Below, in pieces: positions 1 through 8,593 of a stretch of DNA of 49,562 nt (its first letter is position 1; the number at the start of each line of letters is the position of its first letter). The position numbers and the translations under genes were made by a program. The stretch is from positions 69,023 through 118,584 of the forward strand of contig DHLF01000006.1 in assembly GCA_002405165.1 (NCBI GenBank). Reading direction: 5' to 3'. Origin of the DNA: Christensenella sp. UBA4675 (lineage in GTDB: Bacteria > Bacillota > Clostridia > Christensenellales > Borkfalkiaceae). The notes under the pieces are model-generated. The model had not been told where the DNA came from. It worked only from the letters and a program-made list of their open reading frames with translations, and made no database searches.

Positions 1-216
1 GAAGAAGAAAACTCCGACGACGATGACTGTATCGACGATTTTGAACTAGACGTGCTTAAATCAGTTTCACAACCGCACAAAAAAGTAGAAAAAATTATGA
101 TTATAGCAATTATGGTTATAAATCTTTTTTTCATCTTATCCTCCCATTTCACTCTAAAAACGTTTGGACGTAATTTAGTTTATTGCGAACTAATTCGTTT
201 TTTTATAGTAAATTAG
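1..216 (+). CDS. C-terminal part of an acidic, possibly membrane-anchored protein (5' end outside window)
   Basis: The frame is open from the first base to a TAG at 214-216 and gives 71 residues. It starts with a run rich in Glu and Asp, has a short basic stretch (PHKKVEK), and then a hydrophobic segment of about 18 residues (IMIIAIMVINLFFILSS) that could be a membrane anchor. I do not recognise the family. The stop codon lies inside a strong hairpin followed by a T-tract, which fits the end of a rightward transcript. The next gene, yebC, is convergent. With no start visible, this is only a probable coding end. Confidence 0.4.
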   Translation, partial: EEENSDDDDCIDDFELDVLKSVSQPHKKVEKIMIIAIMVINLFFILSSHFTLKTFGRNLVYCELIRFFIVN

Positions 217-227
217 TTCTTTTTTTT
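187..227 (+). terminator. Rho-independent terminator of the partial leftmost gene
   Basis: The nine-base arms GAACTAATT (187-195) and AATTAGTTC (211-219) pair perfectly and are followed by eight T residues. The T-tract is on the + side only, so it serves the rightward partial gene rather than yebC. The stop codon of that gene lies in the loop and stem. Confidence 0.75.
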
Positions 228-254
228 ATTTTATAACGGATTATTCCGCTTTTA

Positions 255-995
255 TTATTCTTCTATCTCTTCTTCGGGCAAGTTGACGTTATGGAAAACT
301 TCTTGCACGTCGTCGTTATCTTCAAAAGCGTCTAACATTTTTTCAAAAGTTTCAGTTTGTTTTTCGTCTAAATCTACGAAGTTGTTAGGTATCATGCTTA
401 TTTGCGATTCTACAAACGTTAATCCCTTTTGTTCCAAAGCTTTTCTTACTGCGGAAAAATCGGACGGCGCAGTTCTTATTTCGTAACTATCGTCGCAAAC
501 GATTATATCGTCCGCTCCGCAATCTATCGCCATTTCGGTCATAGTATCTTCGTCCAAAGATACCGTTCTCTCTACTACCAAAACTCCTTTCGTATCGAAC
601 ATATAAGATACCGAACCGCTAGTTCCTAAATTTCCTGCGTATTTTTCAAAAATATGTCTTACGTCGCCCGCAGTTCTGTTTTTGTTGTCGGTAAGCGTTT
701 TAACTATTACCGCGCTTCCGCCTATTCCGTACCCTTCGTAAGTGAGTTCTTCGTAATTTACGTTGCCGAGTTCCCCTGCGGCTTTAGCGATACTTCTTTT
801 AATGTTATCGTTAGGCATATTAGCGGCTTTCGCTTTCGCTACAACGTCCGCTAGTCTTGAATTCGTATTAGGGTCCGAACCCGCTTTCGCCGCTACGGCT
901 AATTCCCTTCCGAGCTTGGTAAATATTTTTCCTTTTACCGCGTCTGTTTTTGCCTTTTTGTTTTTAATGTTTGCCCATTTACTGTGTCCTGACAT
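255..995 (-). CDS. yebC: YebC/TACO1-family translation factor (formerly 'transcriptional regulator')
   Basis: This is a full-length 246-residue member of the YebC/PmpR (DUF28) family. It begins with the family signature SGHSKWANIKNKKAKTD and continues with the KxFTKLGRE segment and the GYGIGGSAVIVKTLTDNKNRT block. The C-terminal part is acidic and ends in EEEIEE. Family members were first described as DNA-binding regulators; more recent work places YebC-type proteins on ribosomes, helping translation through difficult sequences such as proline runs. A ribosome binding site (GAAGGA) precedes the ATG. The gene starts 17 bases after the rRNA methyltransferase stop, so the two are probably co-transcribed. 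Confidence 0.95.
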   Translation of the reverse strand: MSGHSKWANIKNKKAKTDAVKGKIFTKLGRELAVAAKAGSDPNTNSRLADVVAKAKAANMPNDNIKRSIAKAAGELGNVNYEELTYEGYGIGGSAVIVKTLTDNKNRTAGDVRHIFEKYAGNLGTSGSVSYMFDTKGVLVVERTVSLDEDTMTEMAIDCGADDIIVCDDSYEIRTAPSDFSAVRKALEQKGLTFVESQISMIPNNFVDLDEKQTETFEKMLDAFEDNDDVQEVFHNVNLPEEEIEE

Positions 996-1012
996 AATTT
1001 TATCCTTCTATA

Positions 1013-1744
1013 CTAAAATTTTACTAAATTATATACTATTATAGCATAAGCTACCGCCACATTCAAGCTTTCGATTTTATTTTTCATAGGAATTTTCACT
1101 GTTTTTTTACATTTTCCCTTTATAAAATCGCTTACGCCGTTGGCTTCGTTGCCCATACATAAACAAAAATTGCCCTTTATATCGCTTTCAAAAACGTTTT
1201 CCCCGTCCATATCGGCACATATCATGGTAGTTTGTTTTGAAATTTCTTCTACGTCTTTATTATCCACCGAAATTAAATTTACACCGTAAATTCCGCTCAT
1301 AGACGAACGGACGGTTTTGGGAGAATAAGCGTCTACGCAATCTAATAAATACACGTTTTTTACGCCTACCGCTACCGACGTTCTTATTATCGTTCCCAAA
1401 TTCCCGGGGTCGCGAACTCTATCCAAAAGAACGGATATTTCCCCCTTTTCTGCTACTGCGTGTGGGATTTCTACTACCGCCATTATTCCTTGACAAGTTT
1501 CGCAACAAGATAAATAATTTAAAACTTTATCGTCGGTTTCTATTATTTCGCCGTTAAAAGCGGGAAGAGCAGATAAAAATTCTTTTTTACCTATTACGCA
1601 TAAAATGTTTTGATTGTATAAAAAGGCTTCTTTTACCATTTTAACGCCTTCTACCAAATATGCGTTTTGCTTTTTTCTACCCTTTTTTTCTTTGAGTTCG
1701 GCTATTTTTTTTATTTTCTCGTTTTTTATCGAAGTTATTAGCAT
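1013..1744 (-). CDS. TrmH/SpoU-family RNA 2'-O-ribose methyltransferase
   Basis: The 243-residue protein has a short N-terminal substrate-binding domain (lysine-rich, about residues 1-90) followed by a SpoU methyltransferase domain. All three SpoU motifs are visible: DPGNLGTIIRT near residue 112, the CLCMGNEANGVS loop near 195, and the knot segment IPMKNKIESLNVAVA near 218. The Arg in motif 1, the Asn-Glu pair in motif 2 and the SLNVA in motif 3 are the usual catalytic and SAM-binding elements of this deep-trefoil-knot fold. The likely substrate is a guanosine or uridine 2'-OH in 23S rRNA or tRNA; the exact target cannot be read from sequence. A TATAAT lies only 10 bases before the ATG (plus-strand 1755-1760), so the leader would be very short. 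Confidence 0.9.
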   Translation of the reverse strand: MLITSIKNEKIKKIAELKEKKGRKKQNAYLVEGVKMVKEAFLYNQNILCVIGKKEFLSALPAFNGEIIETDDKVLNYLSCCETCQGIMAVVEIPHAVAEKGEISVLLDRVRDPGNLGTIIRTSVAVGVKNVYLLDCVDAYSPKTVRSSMSGIYGVNLISVDNKDVEEISKQTTMICADMDGENVFESDIKGNFCLCMGNEANGVSDFIKGKCKKTVKIPMKNKIESLNVAVAYAIIVYNLVKF

Positions 1745-1930
1745 TTTTACCTATATTATAAGCATTTTTTATATTTTTAAAGTTTACGTTAAAACTTTTT
1801 GCATTTATTTTTTAAAACACGAAAACAGTTTTAATTTATGAAAATTTTTTAAAACTTTTACGTTTTTTTAATGCAAACGGTTTTAACTTTACTTTTAAAA
1901 ATAATGAAAATATTTTAATTTTTTTACAAA

Positions 1931-1958
1931 CAAAAAGGAGTGTTGATTGAACACTCCT
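1931..1958 (-). terminator. Terminator of the infC-rpmI-rplT operon
   Basis: AGGAGTGTT (1936-1944) and AACACTCCT (1950-1958) form a nine-base stem with a five-base loop. Read leftwards it is followed by TTTTTG. It lies just after the rplT stop. Confidence 0.85.
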
Positions 1959-1964
1959 ATATCG

Positions 1965-2318
1965 TTAGTTAAGTTTAGCTTTTGCTTGACTTACGAGCGT
2001 TGTAAATCCTGCGGGATCGCTTATTGCCATATCGGCAAGAACTTTTCTGTTAAGTCCGATACCTGCAAGCTTTAAGCCGTACATAAATTTACTATAAGAA
2101 ATATCGTTAAGACGGCAACCTGCGTTAATTCTTGCAATCCATAATTTTCTAAAATCTCTCTTTCTTGCTTTTCTACCAACGTAGGAATACATAAGAGATT
2201 TCATAACTGCTTCTCTTGCTACTCTGTAAAGCTTACTTTTAGCTCCAAAATAACCTTTTGCTTGTTTTAAAATTTTTCTACGCTTTTTAACAGCGTTTAC
2301 TGCTCTTTTTATACGCAT
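1965..2318 (-). CDS. rplT: 50S ribosomal protein L20
   Basis: The 117-residue protein is a normal-length bacterial L20. It starts MRIKRAVNAVKKRRKILKQA and contains the AKGYFGAKSKLYRVAREAV segment and the family block RKRDFRKLWIARINAGCR. L20 binds 23S rRNA early in large-subunit assembly. In many Bacillota it also binds the leader of its own operon and represses it, and a matching leader is present upstream of infC. The start codon follows a perfect AAGGAGG. Last gene of infC-rpmI-rplT. Confidence 0.98.
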   Translation of the reverse strand: MRIKRAVNAVKKRRKILKQAKGYFGAKSKLYRVAREAVMKSLMYSYVGRKARKRDFRKLWIARINAGCRLNDISYSKFMYGLKLAGIGLNRKVLADMAISDPAGFTTLVSQAKAKLN

Positions 2319-2329
2319 TTTTTGCCTCC

Positions 2330-2533
2330 TTATGCCTTATACGGAATTAAACTGTCTTTAATCGTTCTTTCTTGGGTTACGGATACGTAAGCTCCGCTTC
2401 TCAATCTTCTTTTTCTCTTAGTGTTCTTTTTGCTGAGTATGTGGTTTTTACCTTGGTGAGCTCTTTTTATCTTACCCGTTCCCGTAACTCTGAAACGTTT
2501 TTTTGCACCGCTGTGCGATTTCATTTTTGGCAT
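2330..2533 (-). CDS. rpmI: 50S ribosomal protein L35
   Basis: This is a 67-residue, very basic protein with the L35 signature MPKMKSHSGAKKRFRVTGTG and the closing KRKRRLRSGAYVS region. It is a late structural component of the 50S subunit. It sits between infC and rplT with 11-18 base gaps, the conserved bacterial order. A GGAGGAAG ribosome binding site precedes the ATG. Confidence 0.98.
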   Translation of the reverse strand: MPKMKSHSGAKKRFRVTGTGKIKRAHQGKNHILSKKNTKRKRRLRSGAYVSVTQERTIKDSLIPYKA

Positions 2534-2551
2534 ATATTTCTTCCTCCATTT

Positions 2552-3079
2552 TTATTTTTTTATTTCCTTGGAAGGCGCAAGTATCATAAGTATACTTCTT
2601 CCTTCGAACATAGGTTTCTTTTCCATAACCGAAACGGTATTGACTAATTCGTAAAATCTAGTCATAACGTCTAAGCCGATGCTTGAATGAGCTATTTGTC
2701 TGCCTCTCATTCTTATAGACACTTTAACTTTATTGCCCGCTTGCAAAAATTTAATTGCTTGCTTTGCCTTTACGTTAAGGTCGCCCACGTCGATAGTCAT
2801 AGAAAGCCAAATTTCTTTCATTTCTACCGTTTTTTGGTTTTTCTTGGCTTCTTTTAATTTCTTCAGATTGTCGAACTTAAACTTGCCGTAATCTATAATT
2901 TTACATACGGGAGGATTTGCGTTGGGCGAAATTTTAACCAAGTCAAGCCCCGCCACTTCAGCGCATTTGTAAGCTTTTTCTATGGGCATTACGCCTAATT
3001 GTTCCCCGTCTTGCGAGATTACCCTTACTTCTTTATCGGTAATTTGTTCGTTGATTTGAAATTGTTCTTTTTCAGCCAT
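2552..3079 (-). CDS. infC: Translation initiation factor IF-3
   Basis: The 175-residue protein has both IF-3 domains. The N-terminal domain (about residues 6-75) contains NEQITDKEVRVISQDGEQLGVMP and the PPVCKIIDYGKFKFD block. The C-terminal domain (about 85-170) contains KEIWLSMTIDVGDLNVKAKQA and RMRGRQIAH. IF-3 binds the 30S subunit, prevents early 50S joining and checks initiator tRNA and start codon. The start is ATG rather than the rare codon used in enterobacteria. The gene is preceded by a structured leader with its own promoter and attenuator, so it is probably not driven only by thrS read-through. Confidence 0.97.
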   Translation of the reverse strand: MAEKEQFQINEQITDKEVRVISQDGEQLGVMPIEKAYKCAEVAGLDLVKISPNANPPVCKIIDYGKFKFDNLKKLKEAKKNQKTVEMKEIWLSMTIDVGDLNVKAKQAIKFLQAGNKVKVSIRMRGRQIAHSSIGLDVMTRFYELVNTVSVMEKKPMFEGRSILMILAPSKEIKK

Positions 3080-3111
3080 TTATTTCCCTTTATTTTTTTA
3101 TTTTTTGCCGT

Positions 3112-3226
3112 AAAAAACGGCTTGCAAAAACAGAACTTTGCAAGCCGACTTATACATTTTAACGTAAAAAATCTATTTGCCCGTACTACTTAAAGCGTAC
3201 GGCGAGAAGTTCCGCTTCTACTTTAC
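3112..3226 (-). promoter_or_regulatory. L20-type leader of the infC operon with attenuator hairpin
   Basis: The transcript leader holds an AGAAG/CTTCT stem in the segment GTAGAAGCGGAACTTCTCGCC (plus-strand about 3203-3223), then a CCGTAC/GTACGG hairpin, and then a strong terminator hairpin (plus-strand 3118-3147, arms CGGCTTGCAAA and TTTGCAAGCCG) followed by TTTTTT. The position ahead of infC-rpmI-rplT and the layout match the Bacillota L20 leader, in which free L20 favours termination. The leader call comes from this match in sequence and context; no covariance search was possible. Confidence 0.7.
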
Positions 3227-3232
3227 CCGAAT

Positions 3233-3261
3233 ATATTACCAAACGATTAAAATTTTGTCAA
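3233..3261 (-). promoter_or_regulatory. Sigma-A promoter of infC operon, embedded in the thrS 3' end
   Basis: Read leftwards, TTGACA (plus 3256-3261) is followed after 17 bases by TAATAT (plus 3233-3238). The -35 box overlaps the last codons of thrS. The predicted start, near 3226, is exactly at the base of the L20-type leader. Confidence 0.75.
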
Positions 3262-5178
3262 CTGTTTTTTATTTGTTTTTCCGATTTCTTCCGATAATTT
3301 TTCAATAAACTGTTCTTTACTCATTTTAAACACGTTTCCGCTAGCGTTTCTTACCGATAAAAGTCCGTTTTCTTCTTTATCGCCGACAAGCAAAACGTAA
3401 GGTACTTTTTCTAAAACGGCATCCCTTATTTTTTTACCCGTTTTTTCGCTTCTTACGTCAAAAGTAGCCCTTATTTTGTTTTTTACGAGTTCAAAACGCA
3501 ATTCTTTTACGCTTTCGCAATATTTTTCGGATACGGATAAAATTCTTACTTGTTCGGGAGCAAGCCATAAAGGTAAATTGCCCGAATATCTTTCTATTAA
3601 AGTCGCCAGCGTTTTTTCGTAACAACCGATAGAACTCCTATGCAAAACGACGGGATTTTTCTTTTTCCCCTTTTCGTCTATATACGATAGTCCGAAATTT
3701 TTGCCCGCTTGAAAATCGAATGAAAAAGAAAGCAACTCTTCTTCTTTGCCGTAATAAGACCTATTAAAAATTTTTACTTTTACGCCGTTTGAATTTAACT
3801 GCGACGGATTTTTTATATAGCTTATTCCCTTTTTGTCAAACACCTTTTTAACGGCGTTTTCGCATTTTTCTATCGAAGAACGGCTTTTACCTTTTTCCGC
3901 ATCCGCAGTTTCCAAAACGTAGTAAATACCCTTTTCGAGACCTATCGTTTTTAAAACATACTGAGTTAATTCCAAACTGTTTTCAAATTCGTCTTCCATT
4001 TGATTTTCACTCATAAACGTATGCCCGTCCGAAACGGTAAACTGCCTTAAACGGATAAGTTCTTTTGTTTCTCCCGAAGCTTCCCTGCGAAATACAGTTG
4101 CCGTTTCAGAATATCTGACGGGTAAGTCTTTATAACTTTTTAAAGAAGACGCGAAAACCCTGTAATGAAAGGGACACGTGCTAGGACGCAAAACGTAATC
4201 TTCTTTATCGCTGTCAAAAGAATTTATTATGTACATTTTATCCTTATAATGTCCTAACTGTCCCGAAATTTCAAAGAGTTCAGCTTTGGAAATACAAGGA
4301 GTTTTAATAAAAGTATATCCCCTTTTTTCTTCTTCGTCTTCTATGAATCGTTGGAGTACGTTTAAAACCTTATAACCTTTTTCCAAAAACTGCGGTAAAC
4401 CTTTGCCTATTTTATCGTCCGAATAATAATATCCTAACTTTTTACAAATTTTAGCGTAGTTTTTTTCACTCGCTTCTCTTTTTGCTTTTATATATTCGTT
4501 TAAATTTTTTCTTTTGAAAAAAGCCGTGCCGTAAATACGGGTAAGCATTTTGTTTTTATTGTTGTTTTTCCAATAAGCGCCCGCAATGGAATTTAGTTGA
4601 AATGCTTTTATGCTTTTAATTGCGTAAACCAACGGACCCGAACACAAATCGGAAAATCCGCCTATTTTATATAGTTTTACCTTTTCTTTTGCGGGAAAAC
4701 TTTCTAAAAGTCTTATTTTATAAAGTTCGGAATATTCGGACATTTTTTCTATAGCTTCTGCTTTTCCGAGCAAGCTTTTTTCCACGCAAAATCCCGCTTT
4801 AATAATTCTTTTCATTTCTTTTTCTATTTCAGGTAAATCTTCTTCCGAAATAGGTGTAACGAAATCTATATCGTAGTAAAACTCGTCCTTTTTTATTCCG
4901 CAAACGCCAAGCTTACAAGTGGGAAACAAACTTTTTACGGCGTGCGCAAGTAGTTGCGCGCACGTGAGCCTTAACGCCTTTAAAGCGTCTTCGTCGGAAG
5001 GGGAAAGAAATTCTACGCTATCCCCTTTATTTATATAATCGGTGGCGTCTTGCAAAACTCCGTTTACTTTGACTACGGACAAATTTTTTAAAACGTCGCC
5101 CCCAAGCTCCTCCGCAAACGCTACCCCGGTAACGTCGGCGTTAGCTTTATAAATAATCTTCTCCGATTGCTTTTCCAT
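3247..5178 (-). CDS. thrS: Threonyl-tRNA synthetase, divergent, editing site degraded
   Basis: At 643 residues it has the full ThrRS domain order: TGS (1-58), editing domain (about 62-225), class II catalytic core (about 245-535) and anticodon-binding domain (about 541-640). The zinc ligands C335, H386 and H513, the motif 2 arginine R364 and the substrate-binding D384 are present. Several normally conserved residues are not. By alignment to E. coli ThrRS, the editing HxxxH is L71 and Q75, the editing His of the DLCxGPH motif is L183 (only C179 remains), and the motif 3 arginine is K522. The protein is therefore probably editing-deficient and its aminoacylation activity needs proof. A good ribosome binding site (AGAGGA) lies before the ATG, 38 bases after the YtxC-like gene. 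No T-box fits that gap. Confidence 0.9.
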   Translation of the reverse strand: MEKQSEKIIYKANADVTGVAFAEELGGDVLKNLSVVKVNGVLQDATDYINKGDSVEFLSPSDEDALKALRLTCAQLLAHAVKSLFPTCKLGVCGIKKDEFYYDIDFVTPISEEDLPEIEKEMKRIIKAGFCVEKSLLGKAEAIEKMSEYSELYKIRLLESFPAKEKVKLYKIGGFSDLCSGPLVYAIKSIKAFQLNSIAGAYWKNNNKNKMLTRIYGTAFFKRKNLNEYIKAKREASEKNYAKICKKLGYYYSDDKIGKGLPQFLEKGYKVLNVLQRFIEDEEEKRGYTFIKTPCISKAELFEISGQLGHYKDKMYIINSFDSDKEDYVLRPSTCPFHYRVFASSLKSYKDLPVRYSETATVFRREASGETKELIRLRQFTVSDGHTFMSENQMEDEFENSLELTQYVLKTIGLEKGIYYVLETADAEKGKSRSSIEKCENAVKKVFDKKGISYIKNPSQLNSNGVKVKIFNRSYYGKEEELLSFSFDFQAGKNFGLSYIDEKGKKKNPVVLHRSSIGCYEKTLATLIERYSGNLPLWLAPEQVRILSVSEKYCESVKELRFELVKNKIRATFDVRSEKTGKKIRDAVLEKVPYVLLVGDKEENGLLSVRNASGNVFKMSKEQFIEKLSEEIGKTNKKQLTKF

Positions 5179-5216
5179 AGTTTCCTCTTTTTTTCGCTAG
5201 TCTTTTAATTTTATTA

Positions 5217-5963
5217 TTAAATACTTCTTTTGTCAACGCTTTTCGTGAAATAACCTTTGCCGAATAATATTTTATCACCGAAATATTCTTTTAAATATTT
5301 TTCGTCCAGTTCAGAAACCTTATCGTTTAACTCCACTTCCCCCGAAGCCGACAGCAAAACTTCCCTTACGATTTTTCCCTTTTGAAGTTCGTTATCGGTT
5401 AAAATTACTCTTTGCAATTTGTTGAAATTTTTATCGTAAACGGTGTCTTTATCTATATAAACTTTTTTACCTTTTTTTTCTTTCAATATATATATTATAA
5501 ATTCCCTTAATTGCTCGGAATTGAAATAAGACGGAATGTAACCCGTAATTTCTTCCCACTTTCTTTTTAAAGGATTCATACGAAAATTAAATGTTCCGTT
5601 TATAGAATATTCGTCGCACAACGCCATTTTGGCGCATACGTAACGCTTATCTTCTTCTAAATCCGCACAAATTAAAGCGCACATTAAAAGCTCTTTTTCA
5701 AAATTTTCCAAGCCTTTCGTCTTTATGCGTTGAGTAAAAAATTTGTATTTATAGTTTACGGTTATAACGTCCGCTATTTTATCTTCCGCTTCCGCCCTGA
5801 CGAACCCTGTGTAAACTCTATCTACGTCTATATTTAAAACGTTTATTTTTCCGCACTCTATTTCGGCTTTTCCGCCAAGTCTTGTAACTATCGGATTTAG
5901 CTGATTATACAGGTAAAACATATTTTCACCGTTTCCGCCGTCTGAAATTCTTATAAAACTCAT
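5217..5963 (-). CDS. YtxC-like protein (possible sporulation-associated, function unknown)
   Basis: This soluble-looking protein is about 248 residues, rich in Lys, Glu and Tyr, with no signal peptide or clear membrane segment. The assignment rests mainly on place and size: in Bacillus and clostridia the ytxC gene (poorly characterised, linked to sporulation) sits just upstream of thrS, as here. Its sequence resemblance to YtxC is weak to my eye. I chose the ATG at 5963 because a GGGGGAAAG lies about 14 bases ahead and it starts four bases after the ATPase stop. An upstream ATG at 5996 would add 11 residues and overlap the ATPase gene. It lies between the P-type ATPase and thrS in one tight leftward run. 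Confidence 0.6.
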   Translation of the reverse strand: MSFIRISDGGNGENMFYLYNQLNPIVTRLGGKAEIECGKINVLNIDVDRVYTGFVRAEAEDKIADVITVNYKYKFFTQRIKTKGLENFEKELLMCALICADLEEDKRYVCAKMALCDEYSINGTFNFRMNPLKRKWEEITGYIPSYFNSEQLREFIIYILKEKKGKKVYIDKDTVYDKNFNKLQRVILTDNELQKGKIVREVLLSASGEVELNDKVSELDEKYLKEYFGDKILFGKGYFTKSVDKRSI

Positions 5964-5967
5964 ATTT

Positions 5968-8565
5968 TCAGTTTGCTCTTTCCCCCGTCTTTTCATAATA
6001 TCTTTTTTTATGTAAATTTTGGATATTTTTTTTAATGATTCTATACGCGGTTTTATAAAGCTCGTTTATTAAAATAAGCGTTAAAGAAATTCCTATAATT
6101 TTTCCCCACGTTTTAAAACCTAATTTTTCGGGAGAAAATACGCCCGTAAACTCTGTGATTACAAATTGTAACGCCATAGCTATCCCCATAGATGCTACCA
6201 TTAGTTTGTTTGAAAAAAAGTTTTTTATTACGCTTTCCGTTCCGAGTTCCTTACAATTAAACGCATTAAATATATTCATAAACGCAAATAATGTGAACGT
6301 TACGGCTTTTAATACGGTTACGTTTACGTTTAAAAAGTTGGTAGAATATTGATACAATACCACAAATCCTATTATCCCCGCGTTGATTATAACTTTTGCG
6401 AGTATCCTTTTATTTATAATTCCCGCGCTTCGTTTAACGGGCGGATATTGCATATATTCTTCCCTTACGCCTTCTAGCGAAAGCGATAAAGCGGGCGGTC
6501 CGTCCATAATAACGTTTAACCATAATAGTTGCATTGACGTAAAAGGCGAATCAAGTCCTAAAAGCGAACAAATTAAAATTACCGAAACGGCGGATATATT
6601 TACCGTTAGCTGAAACATAATAAAGCGCTGAAAATTTTTGTAAACGCTCCGCCCGAACGCTATTGCTTTTACGATTGTAGAAAAACTGTCGTCAAGCAAA
6701 ATTACGTCGCCCGCTTCTTTGGTAATTTCTTCTCCGCTACCCATAGCTATACCTATGTCGGCTTGTTTCATTGCGGGAGCGTCGTTAATGCCGTCGCCCG
6801 TAACCGCAACTACTTCGCCCATTTCCTTTAAAAGTCTTACTATTCTAAGCTTAATCATCGGGGTGGAACGAGCTATTACGTTTACTTTGTCTAACTCGCT
6901 TTTAAGTTTTTCGTCGCTCATTTCTTCCACTTGTTCGGCGTTTAACACTCCGTTATAAGTATTTAAACCTAATTCTTCCGCGACGGCACAAGCCGTTAAA
7001 TAGTTATCCCCCGTAAGAATTTTTACTTTAATTCCTGCGCCTATACATTCGTTAACGGCTTTTTTTACGTCTTTTCTTACGGGGTCGGAAATGCATGCGT
7101 AACCGTCGAAAAACGTAGTTTCTTTTTTATGAGCAAACGCAATACACCTTTTGCCTTTTTTTTGATTTACGGCAATTTCGTCTAAAATTTTGCGTTTTTC
7201 GTAATCGTTTAAAGCGCACATTTCTATTATTTTTTCGGGCGCGCCTTTAAAATAGGTTATTATTAAATTTTCCTTTTTTACCGTTGCGGAAGTGTATTTC
7301 GTATCCGAAGAAAACGGCGTGGAGTTTATAAGTTCTCCTTTAAAATCGAAGTCTTTAAAATACGTTACCAAAGCTTTTTCTGTAGGAAAACCTTCTAAAA
7401 CCGTTTTCCCGTCTTTTACCATTTCTTTGACCGTGGAATTGAATTTTACGTTTTCCGCTATAAAAGATTTATTTTCTTGCTTGCAAATTATTTTTTCGCA
7501 CGTCATTTTATTTTGAGTTAGCGTTCCCGTTTTATCCGAGCAAATAACGCTTACGCAACCCACCGTTTCGGTGGCGACCATTTTTTTAATCAATGCGTTT
7601 GACTTAGATAGTTTTACCACGTTTAACGTTAAAGATACCGCAACCGTTGCGGGCAATCCTTCGGGTACGGACGCAACTATTAAAACGATTGCGTTTACAA
7701 AACAATCGGAAACGTTTGAAAATACGAGTTCTTTATTTATTGCAAGTTTTATAACCGATAAAACGAATACGAAAAACGCGCAAACTATTCCCATTACGGT
7801 TATAGAACGACTTAACTTTGTAAGTTTATCGTTAAGCGGAGCGGAAACGCAGTTTTTAATTTGTAGTTCGGATGCAATTTCTCCCATTTGAGTTTTATCG
7901 CCAACGCTTGTTACAATCATTTCTCCGTTCCCCGTAACTACTAACGTTCCGCTATATACGCAGTTAGTTCTTTCGGCAAGCAAAGTCCTTTCGGGAAGAA
8001 CGGCGTTTGCGTCTTTTCTTACGGAATCGCTTTCCCCCGTCAAAGCAGATTCGTCTACCGAAAGCTCTTTACTTTTTACAAGTCTTCCGTCCGCGCATAT
8101 TTTATCGCCCGTAACAAGAATTACCCTATCCCCAACTACGACTTCTTCCCGAGAAATTATTTCGTTTTTACCGTTTCTTATTACTTTAACGGTTGTTTTT
8201 TCGTATAATCTATTTAACAGCTTAAAGGCTTTTTGACTTCTCCCTTCCATAAAAACCGTTAGACTTACGCTTATTAAAATAGAAAATCCTATTCCCAAAC
8301 ACTCTATAAAATCGGCTTCTTTGTTTTTAAAATATTTACCCAAATTTATGCCTATCGTTATGATTAAAGCAAACTCTAAAATTACGAGCATGGGGTCGGA
8401 CAGCGCCGACATTATTTTTTTAAAAAGACTTTTTTGCTTTTTCTCGCTTAAAACGTTACTGCCGTTTATCTCTTTTGAACGGTTAACTTCCGCTTGACTT
8501 AAACCGTTTGCCCCCGAACGATATTTTTTTTCGCAAGAAGTTATACTTAAAGAGTGTTCTTTCAT
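5968..8565 (-). CDS. P-type cation ATPase, calcium-pump (P2) type
   Basis: The 865-residue protein carries the complete P-type ATPase set: actuator loop LTGES (176-179), phosphorylation motif with Asp 344 in DKTGTLT, the KGAPE nucleotide-binding motif, a TGD motif, and the hinge GDGINDAPAMKQADIGIAMG. The membrane motif VPEGLPA (301-304 region) and the M6-like segment LNVIMDGPPALSLSLE point to the P2 family of Ca2+ (or Ca2+/Mn2+) exporters. About ten membrane helices are expected. It acts in the plasma membrane to pump cation out using ATP. A strong AAGGAGAAG precedes the ATG. It heads a leftward run with the YtxC-like gene and thrS. Confidence 0.9.
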   Translation of the reverse strand: MKEHSLSITSCEKKYRSGANGLSQAEVNRSKEINGSNVLSEKKQKSLFKKIMSALSDPMLVILEFALIITIGINLGKYFKNKEADFIECLGIGFSILISVSLTVFMEGRSQKAFKLLNRLYEKTTVKVIRNGKNEIISREEVVVGDRVILVTGDKICADGRLVKSKELSVDESALTGESDSVRKDANAVLPERTLLAERTNCVYSGTLVVTGNGEMIVTSVGDKTQMGEIASELQIKNCVSAPLNDKLTKLSRSITVMGIVCAFFVFVLSVIKLAINKELVFSNVSDCFVNAIVLIVASVPEGLPATVAVSLTLNVVKLSKSNALIKKMVATETVGCVSVICSDKTGTLTQNKMTCEKIICKQENKSFIAENVKFNSTVKEMVKDGKTVLEGFPTEKALVTYFKDFDFKGELINSTPFSSDTKYTSATVKKENLIITYFKGAPEKIIEMCALNDYEKRKILDEIAVNQKKGKRCIAFAHKKETTFFDGYACISDPVRKDVKKAVNECIGAGIKVKILTGDNYLTACAVAEELGLNTYNGVLNAEQVEEMSDEKLKSELDKVNVIARSTPMIKLRIVRLLKEMGEVVAVTGDGINDAPAMKQADIGIAMGSGEEITKEAGDVILLDDSFSTIVKAIAFGRSVYKNFQRFIMFQLTVNISAVSVILICSLLGLDSPFTSMQLLWLNVIMDGPPALSLSLEGVREEYMQYPPVKRSAGIINKRILAKVIINAGIIGFVVLYQYSTNFLNVNVTVLKAVTFTLFAFMNIFNAFNCKELGTESVIKNFFSNKLMVASMGIAMALQFVITEFTGVFSPEKLGFKTWGKIIGISLTLILINELYKTAYRIIKKNIQNLHKKRYYEKTGERAN

Positions 8566-8593
8566 TTACTTCTCCTTTTCACAATTTGCTAAA

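Noticed and set aside
1745..1930. Repeated AAAACTTTT/GTTTTAA segments as a regulatory array
   Set aside because: The copies are imperfect and of the kind expected in very AT-rich spacer DNA; no spacing or pairing pattern stood out.
3247..5216. T-box leader for thrS
   Set aside because: Only 38 bases separate the YtxC-like gene from thrS and none of the T-box motifs is present. The ileS upstream gap (38489-38640) was also checked and has none.
7571..7891. 106-residue open frame opposite the P-type ATPase
   Set aside because: It is an antisense shadow with no ribosome binding site and no recognisable protein.
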